Below, piece by piece: positions 1 through 10,587 of a DNA stretch of 64,000 bases. A program made the position numbers and the translations under genes. The DNA is from Brasenia schreberi (Eukaryota; Streptophyta; Magnoliopsida; Nymphaeales; Cabombaceae): NCBI GenBank assembly GCA_036023115.1, contig JAYKKT010000061.1, positions 11,378,501-11,442,500 of the forward strand. Reading direction: 5' to 3'. Under the pieces are notes generated by a model that saw nothing but the letters and a program-made list of their open reading frames with translations, was not told where the DNA came from and ran no database searches. The number at the start of each line of letters is the position of its first letter. Positions within the stretch are counted from its first letter, which is position 1.

Positions 1-423
1 ACCTGGGGGTAACTAACCAATTAGAAGAGAAACTCTTGGTTGGATATGGATCTTGGATCGGGTTTACGTACTACGAACCCAGAACATTTCCGCATGTACA
101 TCTCAGAAGATGGCTCATCTTTTGTCTCAAGAAGGAACAAGTACTTGGTTCAATCTATGAATTTAACTTGCTTGATTTCCTTAAAGTTTTTTTTGTAGGA
201 AAATAGTGAACTAATTTTAACCCAAGTTTCTTGCAATACAGATTACGGATTATGCAGCAACCCAAAAATTAAATAATGAATTAATGATCGATGGAGGAAA
301 TATTGTGATATGTTCAAAATACCATTTTGTTCTCGAGCATGTTAAGAAATGTATCAAAATTCATTATAAAAGATTCGACAAGTTTTATGCTGGCTGGACT
401 CTCCTCGTGTATATCATATTAGA
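1..423. other. Unassigned intergenic DNA
   Basis: AT-rich stretch with no open frame, repeat boundary or RNA gene that I can recognise. Confidence 0.5.
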
Positions 424-535
424 TACATGGAGAAGCCGAACACACACATAAACACATGCACGCCTCTAGGCATCAAATCAGTTCAGCATGAGAGTCGAGA
501 GTCCTACCGTTGAGCTAACGCTATGGGTGCATAGA
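424..535 (-). repeat. tRNA-derived SINE copy, degenerate
   Basis: Read on the minus strand, it starts like the other copies with a box-A-like TTAGCTCAACGG, has a weak box-B region, and ends with a GTGCATGT...TTCGGCTTCTCC tail region. It belongs to the family best seen at 926-1052. The poly(A) end is not preserved. Edges are approximate. Confidence 0.5.
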
Positions 536-642
536 TGACAGGTGGCGTTATCTTGTTCCTTTGTACATTGTGCATGATATCAATGTTCACATAATTAGTT
601 GGCCCTTTTTTTTTTACAAGAGAATGTCAAAACCTATGTTGG

Positions 643-766
643 CCTTTTTTTTTTTTTTAACAAGAGAAGGCCAAAACCTAATACATGCACTCGTGAGAGT
701 CGAACTCTCCACCAGCAGCAATGACACAAGAGAGCCCTGAGCTAACGCTCGCCATCTGGGTGATGT
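643..766 (-). repeat. tRNA-derived SINE copy
   Basis: The minus strand reads CACCCAGATGGCGAGCGTTAGCTCAGGG, then a box-B-like GAGTTCGACTCTC, a GTGCATGTATTAGGTTTTGGCCTTCTC module and an A-rich tail (poly-T on the plus strand near 643-658). A second partial tail module lies just left at 606-642, suggesting a tandem or nested tail. Confidence 0.65.
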
Positions 767-925
767 TATTTAATTGACATAAAATGCCAAAAACAACTTT
801 CAAAATTTCATATAAAAAGAAAAACCATTTGAAGTTGAGGGCAATTTCAGGCTGCCATCTTTTGACAGTGTAACACTCGTAGAGAACGATTCTATGAAGG
901 CGCAGCCGTGCAATGGATGGGCTTT

Positions 926-1052
926 CCTTTTCTTTTTTTGTTACAAGAGGAGGCCGAAGCCTAACACACATGCACTTTGAAGGAGTCAAACTGCCACCAC
1001 CAGCAATGATGGTAAAGCGTTCTACCATTGAGGTAATGCTCTTGGTGCAGTG
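926..1052 (-). repeat. tRNA-derived SINE with target-site duplication
   Basis: Best-defined copy of the family. On the minus strand it runs from a tRNA-like head (degenerate box A, box B near GTTTGACTCC) through TGCATGTGTGTTAGGCTTCGG to a TGTAAC plus oligo(A) tail. An 11-bp direct repeat GGATGGGCTTT flanks it at 915-925 and 1053-1063, which is the expected target-site duplication of LINE-mobilised SINEs. It has no coding capacity. Confidence 0.75.
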
Positions 1053-1135
1053 GGATGGGCTTTTAAAAGATAAGAAACGTGACCCAAGAGAACATCCAAT
1101 TATCTCATCGTGGTGAAGTTGTTGATGGCTTCTCT

Positions 1136-1507
1136 TGTTGGCGAATCTACGATCTTCCGACGATCCTGCCTCTGAAATGTGTCTGCTGGAGGTACCTGTT
1201 CACCTATCTTTGTGCAACGGATTTTTGAGGTTCCCACACAGGGGTTTCCAAGGGAGAGGTTCACAAATCTTTTTCTCTATAATTTTTCATGTATCATTCT
1301 GACCTATATTGGTTGCTTTTATAAGCAGCCCGCTCCCCCCTCATCCCGAATATCTCTCCTGTGGTTTCCCTCGTCTGGAACGTTAATTGGGATGTTACCG
1401 AAAATCTCGATAATGTCCACCGTTACGATCAGCCTTATCTGTGCCAGGTAACGGACTGGATGACCAGTCTAGCTATTACCTGAGCCAAGAATGGCCAGAC
1501 TTTATCA
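1136..1507 (-). repeat. Copia 3' LTR (left copy)
   Basis: Begins TGTTGGCGAATC and ends GACTTTATCA on the plus strand, matching the LTR at 4269-4641 throughout with scattered substitutions. The visible divergence between the LTRs says the insertion is not very recent. Confidence 0.88.
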
Positions 1508-1715
1508 TCTCCCATTTGGCCATTCGAGCCAAGTATACAGACGTATTGGTTTCCTTCCACTCTTACAGGGTTTCACCTAGTACTGTCTTTTCACGACTGC
1601 TATTACAGTCATTATCCGTTGTGTGGTTATTTCCCTCCACAACAATTTATCCGTTGTATGGTTGTTTATCTATACAACACTTTTATCCGTTGTGTAGTTA
1701 TTTCCTATACAACAA

Positions 1716-2186
1716 TCAAACATACCTCAAACCTATGTTAGTAACATGTTTTGAGAAGAGATCCTCTATTATGCCTTTTGTTAAGGGGTCTGCCAACATA
1801 TCTTTTGTTGTCATGTATGAGATGTATATTTCCTTTCTCATAACCATATCATGAACATAGTGATATTTTACCATTATATGCTTGCTTTTCGAGCAATCAG
1901 CTCCACTCTTGATAAGAGTAATTGCTGCATTGTTATCAAAGTAAATAATAATTGGCTCGTCTGTTATTTCCAACTTCAAATCTCGTATGAAGCGGCTTAT
2001 CCAGACAATACTCGTTACAGCCATACAATAAGCTACATACTCAGCTTCGTGTGTATGCAATGCTACACAACCCCATTTCTTATATATCCAAGAAACAACA
2101 ACACCTCCAAATGAGAATATTTGTCCTGAGGTTGATTTGTTGTCATCTTTGCTCACAGCAAAGTTAGCATCTAAGTATCCTACCAT
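1716..2186 (-). pseudogene. Copia RNase H domain remnant
   Basis: A 156-residue open frame typical of the C-terminal RNase H of plant Copia polyproteins. It opens with GYLDANFAVSKDDNKSTSG, continues through the EAEYVA active-site segment and the KSKHIMVKYHYVHD region, and ends with DMLADPLTKG. The frame is open but lies downstream of a truncated RT, so it no longer forms part of a full polyprotein. It sits about 210 bp inside the left (3') LTR, as expected. Confidence 0.88.
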
Positions 2187-2270
2187 TTTTAGTTCATTTG
2201 CTTAAAAACACAGTTTCAAGTCCTTTGTTCCTTTCAGATATCTTAAAATCCTTTTCACAACTACTCAGTG

Positions 2271-2862
2271 CTACCAACCAGGATTACTTTGATATCTACT
2301 TACAAGACCAACAACAAAGTTGATACCAGGTCTTGTACACAACATAGCATACATCAAACTGCCAATAGCTTGTGCATAAGGAACATTAGGCTTATCGTCT
2401 ACTTCACCGGAACAATCAGCCTTACTCAATTTAACCCCTTTTGCAACAGGTGTATCTCCAGACTTGCATTTACCCATTTTAAACTTCTTGAGGATATAGT
2501 CAATATATCTCTCCTGACTCAGGCATAAGAGTCTAGATTCTCTATCTCGAGAGATCTTTATTCTCAAGATATAGGATGCTTTCCCCCATATCCTTCATTT
2601 CGAACTTGGAATTCAACCATGACTTGGTTTTGACAATCATCTCGTTGTCGTTTCCGGTCAACAATATGTCATCTACATATAATGACAAGATAACAAAGTG
2701 GCTCCCACTGTTCCAAGCAGTTGTATCATACTTAGCTGTTATTGAGTCAAACAGCTCTTTAGCGGTCTTGTATTCTTCAAAGACCCTAATTAAGTCATCC
2801 TCTATATAAGTCAACATGATTGTCCTCGCTATGGTATCATCTTTCAAAAATGTTTTATACAT
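2271..2862 (-). pseudogene. Copia gag-RT fusion remnant
   Basis: Two overlapping frames. The first (2862-2542) starts with a Copia gag segment (FLKDDTIARTIML, AKELFDSITAKYD) and passes after a few residues into RT at SGSHFVILSLYVDDILLTG, which contains the YVDD catalytic motif. The second (2567-2271) is the RT C-terminus (RYIDYILKKFKMGKCK, YAQAIGSLMYAMLCTRPGI). A small frameshift separates them near 2545-2565. The gag-to-RT transition marks an internal deletion that removed the zinc knuckle, protease, integrase and RT fingers yet kept the frame open. No function is expected. Confidence 0.85.
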
Positions 2863-2864
2863 TT

Positions 2865-3035
2865 CTAATTGTTGCTCATTCGCGTCTCGGGTGGCGGACG
2901 CATGATTTCCTTTAATACATACTCAACACCTTCAAGTGTTAAAGCTAAAGGGATTCTTCTCTTCCATGTCTGAAAGTTGAGACCGTTCAACTTTTCAGTT
3001 TTTGTCAACTCAGACACACATATCCTAGAACTCAT
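2865..3035 (-). pseudogene. Copia gag N-terminus remnant
   Basis: The frame starts MSSRICVSELTKTEKLNGLN and continues FQTWKRRIPLALTLEGVEYVL, the familiar N-terminal gag segment of plant Copia elements. It runs into a stop before the gag piece at 2862, so gag itself is already split. The likely start is the Met about 1.2 kb downstream of the 5' LTR; more upstream Met codons in the same frame have no family resemblance. Confidence 0.75.
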
Positions 3036-3889
3036 TTTTATGTGTTTAGCAAAAGTAACAATTAAGCGGTCTAAAAAAGAAACCAACACAAAAACAAGAG
3101 CATACATAGCACGAATCATGTTAGTATGATGTATAATATCAAACAAGTATGATAATTTCATAAGCTCTTTCGAAAAAAAAAAAATTGAAGAGTTTCTGCC
3201 TTTGTACCCCTAAAATAATACCACGAATAAAACTGTAATTTTATTTATTTGTCCCCTTCTTGTAATTCTGTAAAAAACTTGAGGACAAACTCGTAAAATT
3301 ACTCATTGGTATTTTTGTAAAATTCACAATTGATCGGGGTTAAAATTGTAATTTGTTAAAATTGTAATTTTAACCCTCAGGCTAAATCTGTAATTTTTTT
3401 AAAAAGTATAGAAGTAAATTTGTCTTTTGACCAGATGGCATAACTGAAATTATCTAAACCGGGAATGGTAGAATGGTAAAGTGATAGCTCGATATTTCGT
3501 AATTTTCACAAGCCACCAGAGGGTAAACATACCTTTTGCTCTGTAAGGACAAAATCTTCTTTTTACCCAAAAATATCTCTACAAAATAGTAATTTTGCTG
3601 AATGTCAAAAATGTAAATAGCTAAAAACGTTCAGCGCAAAAGGGATTTTTTAGTCTGTTCCCGAGGCGGTTTTCTGGAAACCGCTGGTTTTTTGGCCCAC
3701 GGTTTTAGAAAACCAAGGTTTTTTTTTTATTCAGTACAAAAGGAGGAGAGAGAGAGAGTGTACAACGTAAAAAAAAAAGAAAAGAGGGGAGAGAAAGAGA
3801 GAGGGAGGGCTCCGACTACCTTCTCTTGCATGCCGGTTGCCTTTTCACAGCCTGTTGGCTGCCTTTTTGTTTTAGTTGGCATTCTCTTG

Positions 3890-4108
3890 CCTGTTTCGGC
3901 CTTTGAGGGCTCTGTCGGCCATCGTCTTCGCCTCTGACCTGGCCTGTTTCGGCCTTTGGGGTTCTGTTGGCTGTTGCTTCCGCCTCAAACCTAGCCTGTT
4001 TCGACCTTTCTGGGCTTTGTCGGCCGTCTCTTGCCTCAGATCTGGCATGTTTCGGCCTTCCTGTGCTCTGTTAGGTGATCGCCGACGATCTTGGCTTCAG
4101 ACCTGGCC
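3890..4108 (+). repeat. Imperfect ~52-bp tandem repeats in Copia leader
   Basis: Four consecutive units each begin with CCTGTTTCGGCCTTT or a close variant and end near TCTGACCTGG or GACCTAG. They lie in the untranslated leader between the 5' LTR and gag of the Copia element. On the element's own strand the run is purine-rich. Confidence 0.7.
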
Positions 4109-4268
4109 TTGCTGTTGGATTTTTCCTCTCTATTTGTTTTTGTTTTATTTTTTCTTCCAGTCTCGTTGTCCCCTTCTCTCCTCTTTTTTCTTTTTCTTTC
4201 TCCCTTTTTTTTTTGCTACGCTTACCTTCTCTTTCTTCTTTTGCTGGGATTTTAGCCCTTGATATCAA

Positions 4269-4641
4269 TGTTGGCGAATCTACGATCTTCCGCCGATCCT
4301 GTCTCTGAAATGTGTCTGCCGGAGGTACCTGTTCGCTTGTCTTTGAGCAGCGGATTTTCAAGGTTCCCACATAGGAGTTTCTCAAGGAGAGGTTCACAGA
4401 TCTTTTTCTCTGTAATTTTTCATGTATTATTCTTACCTGTATTGGTTGCTTTTATAAGAAGCCCGCTCCCCCCTCATCCCGGATATCTCTCCTGTGGCTT
4501 CCCTCGTCTAGAACGTTAATTGGGACCGTTAACGAAAATCTCGGTAATATCCACCGTTACGATCTATCTTATCTATGCCAGGTAACGGACTGGATGGCCA
4601 GTCTAGCCGTTACCTGAGCCGAGAATGACCAGACCTTATCA
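4269..4641 (-). repeat. Copia 5' LTR (right copy)
   Basis: Partner of 1136-1507; starts TGTTGGCGAATC and ends GACCTTATCA on the plus strand. On the element's strand it contains GCTTCTTATAAAAGCAACC, a plausible TATA promoter. Confidence 0.88.
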
Positions 4642-4646
4642 TCTCT

Positions 4647-5440
4647 ATCATGTCTTCAAACAGTGGTGAACCTATTGGCGGCGAGTTGAGGCGGCTGGCT
4701 GACCTGAAATGAGAAAAATTCAAAAACATCTATGCAAGCAGTTCCAATTTTTTTGTTGGCTAAATTATATAAGTATATAATTAGACCAATTTTACATGAT
4801 TATGCAATTCAGTGCGGGCTTATTCGTTTCTGAGTTTTTCCGACTTGAAATCAGAAAACTCAAAAAATCTATGCATGCAGTTCAATTTTTTGGAGAGGTT
4901 GTAGCATCAGCTTGTCTATAATTCACCCAACTCTACTTGGCCTTACCCCCAAAAAGGTTTCTAGTTCTGCTATGGTTTAAGTTTTCACAGAAATGGGATA
5001 CACGAAACGACAAACCTCAAAAAGCAAGTTAAGAAACTCAAAAACGAAGATATAATAATATAAAATATATAATATATAATATGAAGTTTGATATATGCCA
5101 GCAATACTAGATGCTAACATATCTAAACAAATATCAACTATCAAAGATAGATAGTTGATCTTTGAATTTTAAAAGCAAAAAGTATAAAAAGTAGAAGTAA
5201 TGTTACTAGGATCATATATAATGTTGCTTTATATGTCAAGGCAAATCTCAACCAACTACTTTGTAAGTGCAATTAATTCAAAAAGCAATCTTTTGTCTTT
5301 GTAATGTTTCTTTATACGTGTTTATAAGTATGTGGAAAGAAAGAAAAAAAAACGGTAAAATCTTTTATAAAAACTTAAACCAAGTACTCATACTAAATCC
5401 ATGGCATATACGCCACAACAGCTATACCAATATATTATAA
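4647..5440. other. Unassigned intergenic DNA
   Basis: AT-rich. No gene is seen. A local doublet GACTTGAAATCAGAAAACTCAAAAA / GACCTGAAATGAGAAAAATTC (near 4700 and 4850) suggests a small old direct duplication. Confidence 0.4.
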
Positions 5441-5442
5441 AG

Positions 5443-5610
5443 TGATTGGATCTTATCCACCCATTGGATTGGGATGACATGAGTGACATTGGTGTGGGAT
5501 GACATGAGTATATGTTCTTCATACTTTTTCATAACCTCTTAAAAAGTTTGAAACTATACTTATATCACCTAAAACCAATGGGTGAGTATGGTATCAGCGT
5601 GGACATGATT
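5443..5610 (+). repeat. (TA)n-anchored dispersed repeat, copy 1
   Basis: About 170 bp starting TGATTGGATCTTATCCACCC and ending near CCAATGGGTGAGTATGG. It shares this start, a central CATGAGTATA...CATACTTTTTC block and the end with 24211-24372 and 41834-41993. Here the microsatellite follows (5615-5672) and a short ATATATTATA precedes. Confidence 0.55.
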
Positions 5611-5613
5611 CAT

Positions 5614-5614
<1 letters not shown>

Positions 5615-5672
<58 letters not shown>
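5615..5672. repeat. Compound microsatellite (CT)n(CA)n(TA)n
   Basis: Uninterrupted dinucleotide tracts that change phase twice. Confidence 0.95.
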
Positions 5673-6720
5673 GAAGAGAGAGTTACAAGGTAGCCTCTCA
5701 ATACTAAACATTACTTGATTATCAACACCGTTTGTGCAATCAATACGAGGGTGATAATGAAAATACGTATTTCACATTACATTTAATATAGTTATGTGCA
5801 TTACATGATTTCAATCCTTATGTCTATATTAACGTGTGGCTTGATGTGATTGCATGAACGACATTGATTCTCTAGTAGAGTCTGGCATGAAAGAGTGTCT
5901 AACAACTCTTAGTTCTCTCTCTCTGTATATAAGCATGTTGACCAAAACATTTGGGTGACCTTTGGCTCATGATTCTTGTTTAAGTATCTTTTAGAAACTA
6001 AAAACGTGATGTCAGGAATGCTTACGTGCAACTTAGCTCACTGTATTCAGATCGGTTCAGCAGTTTGATGCTGCATTTTTTTATTGGTCTTTTCCTACGT
6101 TAGATGTAGTTGGCTATGTAGTCACGAATTGTGATTGATCTTGTTTCATGTTAACGCCAAAGAATAGCCTCCATGACCAACCATTCATAGCTTTCGAAAA
6201 GGACCTTAAGCAAACAATACGCAGAATCCATTCCATTTGTTGAACTGTCAATTGATTCTACAAGCCATCTTCAACTCAACCACAATAAGATGTTAGATGT
6301 TTTCTGGGGGCACGTCTCTAATTATGTCTTACAATCAAGGATTTCATTAATGTAAAACTCAACCGGATCATTTACCATGGATTCCGAGAACTTTTTGTGA
6401 TCTACATCGAACCAAGATGGTGCTCAACTTTTGAAGATCCCCTCATGTTTGCATCATCAATCTTTCATTCGTATGGTTCTTGGTCAATTCGACTCGTTAT
6501 CTTCATAATTACTGTATTATGACAAAATTAGGATAAATATATTCAATATTCTTCCTCTAAAAATTAAATTCTTAAATAAGTAAATTAAACTTGATACATC
6601 ATAAAGAGAAAATTTTCATATTTATCAACTATAAGCAAGCTACCATGCTTCATAAGATGAGCCATCTTTTGAGACGTATAGGCTGGAACTTGTAACTTTC
6701 ACAGCCAAACCTAGTCTGGT
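5673..6720. other. Intergenic DNA upstream of PR-1
   Basis: No gene found. The last few hundred bases are the presumed PR-1 promoter. I did not identify a convincing W-box or TGA-element cluster by eye. Confidence 0.4.
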
Positions 6721-6722
6721 TT

Positions 6723-6730
6723 TATAAATA
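6723..6730 (+). promoter_or_regulatory. TATA box of the PR-1 gene
   Basis: TATAAATA lies 100 bp before the ATG at 6830, a usual spacing for a short plant 5' leader. Confidence 0.65.
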
Positions 6731-6829
6731 TAAATTGGTCACATTTTCCTTTGTTGTGCCCAGGCACAAGATAGAGAAGCTTGTTTCAGCTAAGGAGCTA
6801 GATAAGTCTAGGGTTAAGTCTCTTGCACA

Positions 6830-7333
6830 ATGGAACCAAGCCTACGGTTCGGTTCATCGGCACTAGTGGTGGTCTCATTCTTTCTTGGTCTAGGCCTGAT
6901 CCATGGGACTCACGCACAAAACACACCCCAAGACTTCCTCCGTGTGCACGACGCAGCTCGTGCAACCGTTGGCCTTGGCTCCCTTGTGTGGAGCAACACT
7001 GTTGCTGCCTATGCTCAAGCTTATGCGAACAGGCGGATCGGCGACTGCAGCTTGGGGCACTCTGGTGGACCATATGGAGAGAACCTCTTCTGGGGCAGCG
7101 GAAAAGAGTGGACCGCCGCCAACGCCGTGAACTCGTGGGTGTCGGAGAAAACCTACTACGACTATAACACCAATAGATGTGCTACCGGGAAGGTGTGCGG
7201 GCACTACACCCAGGTCATGTGGCGCAACTCACTGCACCTTGGGTGCGCTAGGGTCAAGTGCAACAATGGTGCAGTTTTCATTATCTGCAACTATGACCCT
7301 CCCGGTAACTATATAGGCCAGCGTCCCTGTTAG
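6830..7333 (+). CDS. PR1: Pathogenesis-related protein 1 (CAP superfamily), secreted
   Basis: Intact, intronless 167-residue frame. Residues 1-29 form a signal peptide (basic start, hydrophobic core [12 protein letters not shown], cleavage expected after THA), so the product enters the secretory pathway and probably the apoplast. The CAP domain follows: [14 protein letters not shown] with the first conserved His, [12 protein letters not shown] with the conserved Glu, then [13 protein letters not shown] and [14 protein letters not shown]. Length and absence of introns are normal for plant PR-1. Plant PR-1 is induced by pathogens and salicylate and binds sterols; that is family knowledge. Seven cysteines are present rather than the usual six, because the protein ends in Cys where most relatives end in Tyr. 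The basic or acidic isoform class was not decided. The ATG chosen is the only one giving a signal peptide and is about 100 bp after a TATA box. Confidence 0.95.
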   Translation: MEPSLRFGSSALVVVSFFLGLGLIHGTHAQNTPQDFLRVHDAARATVGLGSLVWSNTVAAYAQAYANRRIGDCSLGHSGGPYGENLFWGSGKEWTAANAVNSWVSEKTYYDYNTNRCATGKVCGHYTQVMWRNSLHLGCARVKCNNGAVFIICNYDPPGNYIGQRPC

Positions 7334-8561
7334 ACACAGACCAATATGTCAAATATGCATGCATGGTACTATAAAAAGCATGTAGAACTATATATGTGGA
7401 ATAAGATGAGGATGAATGGCAGCTAAGCCTAAATATAGTTTATATGCCATTCTGTGTGTGGCATTAGGGCTTTGCTCGTTGGCCTTCAAGTCGACCGGCA
7501 CAAGCTCCGGCCGTTGGTCGTGTTTATCAGCTGAAACAACTTGCTACCATTGTATCAATTGCATTAGCATGAGTATTGATATTGAGCCAGAGGTTGATCT
7601 ACGTTAAGGCGAGGGGGGAGGTGTCTGCTCATCCAAGTTTTGAAAAATAAAACAAGATTATAAATCCCATGGTTAATACTGTGAGCTATAGAATTCACGG
7701 TCAAAATACACTCTTATTTAAACTGAGGTTTAGTTCTTTAGCCCACGACGACTTGCCAAGCCCCCAAAAAAATCAATAATGATTGTAGCCAACGGTTTAA
7801 AATGTAGGCTATTTACCTCACCTTAGAAGAAGTAGATGGGTGAAGACCATCTTGAGAATCGGGTACACCTAATGCAAGCATGAAAGTCTGGACCATGGTC
7901 CCTGGATTCAAACAGACCTTACACGAAGAACTTGAAAGCAATTTTCGTTTTAACAAGGATATCAGAGGATCCAAAATATTTGATATCTAATTCAATACCC
8001 GGATCCAATTAGTGAGATTCGGCATCTGAAATCACATTCAAATGCTATTTCGATTCAGATTCTGTACATCTCATATGTGGATCCGTCTAACAGGTATCCA
8101 ATATATCTAGCTAGTAGGCACGCTTTTGGATTTGGATTTGGCCTTTGATGTCTGTATCCGTACCCACTTCTGTGTCCTCCCTACAACAACATACTAAGCA
8201 GAGATGACACATCTTTATCTTCTTCACAGCTAGTGGTTGTGGGAGATGGACGAAACAAAGAGGGGCTGCTCATGGTTTGTTTAATACTGTTGTTTGTGTG
8301 CATCTCAGTAGCTGTTTTGAGCGAAGCGGCGCCTGAGCTTAGTTAGACCATCTGAAAACCTGAGCCATTGCAGACTAAACATGAACTGAGTTAGATGAGT
8401 TGAGCTTGTTAATAATAAATTTGATAAACCCAGTACAATGTATCCAACACTCAGACTCAGCACAAGCCTTACCAGTTGCCACCCAATTCATTTCTCCTAT
8501 TCACAACCAATAGGTTCATCCATTGCTGACAGTATGTTGAAAAATATGAGAAAACATGCAC
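7334..8561. other. Intergenic DNA between PR-1 and the Gypsy element
   Basis: Includes the PR-1 3' untranslated region; AATAAG near 7400 is a candidate polyadenylation signal. A 63-codon frame at 7416-7607 has no family resemblance and is not called. Confidence 0.4.
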
Positions 8562-9274
8562 ACAATTGTAAACACCCTAAATAATTTTTTCAGAAAACAC
8601 TCTCAATTTCAACTTATTTTAAAACCTCTGCTTTAAAATGAGAACTTTAAATATTTAAAATAAATATTTTAAAGATAAAGAGGTTCAAGTTAAAGCTGAA
8701 GGATAAGGCCCAGAGGATATGAACAAATCAGGCGAAGATCAAGAAGACGGTTGAAGCCCGCTTTGGGATCAAGTTCACGAAAGTCAAGCCATGGAGTAAG
8801 GAAACGGATCAACTCGAGTTAAGGCGCATCTTCATCAAGTCAAGTGGATAGCTTCACCAACTTAAACCTAGTCAAATTTGACTGAGATCTAGACTTGATT
8901 CATCGAGGCTAACCAAGACTCATGGCCTAGTTCTAGTCAAGTAACCTTAACTCGATCAAGTTGGATTTTTATCTTACCCATGTCCACCCTACATTCTTTG
9001 GCTAAACTACAATTGAAACCCCGTACCTAGTCTTGATCAAAGGGGCCGAACCACAAAGGAAGCAACACCACGTTGAATTGCAAAGTCTAGCAGATTTCAC
9101 TTGGGAGCATCTAGGGCCAGCCGGCCATAGCTAGGTGCACATGGCTTGAACAGAAAACCAGCCCACATGGGGCTGGTCCAACTATGAATGAAGGGGACCA
9201 CGTGACCTCATGAAGACCTTTGGGGCTGGGTTTGGATCATAGAGTACCTGCCCCAAGGAAGGGCCTAGAAGAGG

Positions 9275-9308
9275 CCCCCCTTGGCCTATAAATAGAGGCC
9301 AAGGGGGG
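9275..9308. promoter_or_regulatory. LTR core promoter: TATA box inside a 13-bp perfect inverted repeat
   Basis: CCCCCCTTGGCCT and AGGCCAAGGGGGG enclose ATAAATAG, so TATAAATA (9287-9294) straddles the left stem edge and the loop. The same arrangement recurs at 22446-22479 and, inverted, at 13340-13375. Confidence 0.8.
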
Positions 9309-10587
9309 ACGGATGACATCTTGCATTGGGAGCACCTTGGGCATTGGAGAGTGGCTGCATTCCTTGGGGAATTCGTGAATCTCCTTTAGGAAAGAGTGGA
9401 GAGAGGGGAAGAGAGTGTAGAGAGAGCGACAAGGGCTACAAACATTAGAGAGTTTGAGTGAGAAAAAAGGGGAAGGTGAGGGTTGTGAGTTGATATTGGG
9501 AGCCAATCCTTGAAGAAATTCACATAAGTATTCCTCCTCCTTTGTTTATCTCTATCTCTTCTCCATATTCAATTCAAAAGGGGTTGTATTAATGAAGCTT
9601 TGTCTCCCCCCATGATGTAATAAGAAGTAGATGTACTGAAATTTTCAATTCTTGCTTATGCACACTAATTGTTTGTGTTCTTGACTCTACCTCTCTATAT
9701 GTTATACAAATCCTATAACTCTTAATCCCTCTAGGCTTAAGCTAATCTATATATTTTCATTCATTTTCTTTCAGCAATTTACTTTGGTATGTTGTGTTGT
9801 TGCAATTTAAATTATGGTGAGTTTGCATCACATATGTTGTAAAAACCAGAAAATCTGATTTCAGCATTCCCGCATACGTTAATTGTTTTATTTTTCATTA
9901 CTAAACTGTTACTCTGATTAATCTAAAATTTTACACACAATATCTACACATACAACCCCACTTGTAATAAAATTTTAGAGAATTTTAGGGTCGTACAATC
10001 ATGTATTAAAGGGTGTGTAAGATCAGGAAAAATCCTAAATTATTTATATCAAAACTGTTTTCCTTCAACAGAGCATGGGTAATCATCACATAACTCTGTA
10101 CGTAATTGTCCAAATTTGGTGAAATTAGTTCATTTAAAAGTTGATATCCATAGCTTTCCAACAATACCAAGTGCACTAAAATCGGAGCTTTATGAACCGA
10201 GATACAGACCTATCTTTGGATCTCTATATTTCTATGACAGAACAGTTCTAAGTGTTTGAGTAGAGATACTTTCCTGATTTAATTTTGTACCATAGCTCCT
10301 AAAAATAAAACAAAAATATTTTTGGAAGATACATATGAGTGTCTAACCACTGCTAAATTCTCATGATTTTTGGAAATTTTGAAGGTATTGAAATAAAATA
10401 AAAAATCAAGGTCTCAACAAAACCAGTTTCTGTTTTTCAACACTTGATGAAATCTTATCTTCCAAAACACTTGGTGCATAAGTTGATTCACGTTTTCTCA
10501 AGTTTCTTTTGAAGTGAATTTGAAATTTCACCTACAAATCCTCAAAGCGCTTAGGCTGACCCTTGAGCATCGGTTTTAAAAGGAATA

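Larger units (their letters stand above)
1131..4646 (-). mobile_element. Internally deleted Copia LTR retrotransposon
   Basis: Two 372-373-bp LTRs (1136-1507 and 4269-4641) bound the element, and the 5-bp direct repeat TCTCT flanks it exactly (1131-1135 and 4642-4646). Coding remnants are all on the minus strand: gag start, a gag-RT fusion, the rest of RT, and RNase H. The gag zinc knuckle, protease, integrase and the N-terminal half of RT are missing. Next to the 5' LTR (right side) a tRNA-Met-like primer site reads TTGATATCAAGGGC on the minus strand; next to the 3' LTR the polypurine stretch AAATGGGAGA precedes TGATAAAG. The element would need proteins from an intact relative to move. The gag-RT-RNaseH order and family resemblance are established; the deletion history is inferred. 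Confidence 0.9.

Noticed and set aside
6798..7204. Minus-strand frames opposite PR-1, and similar ones opposite CuAO exon 1 (33064-33919)
   Set aside because: Shadows of real coding sequence on the other strand.
7416..7607. 63-codon frame after PR-1 with a hydrophobic start
   Set aside because: No family features, very short, and located where the PR-1 3' flank is expected.
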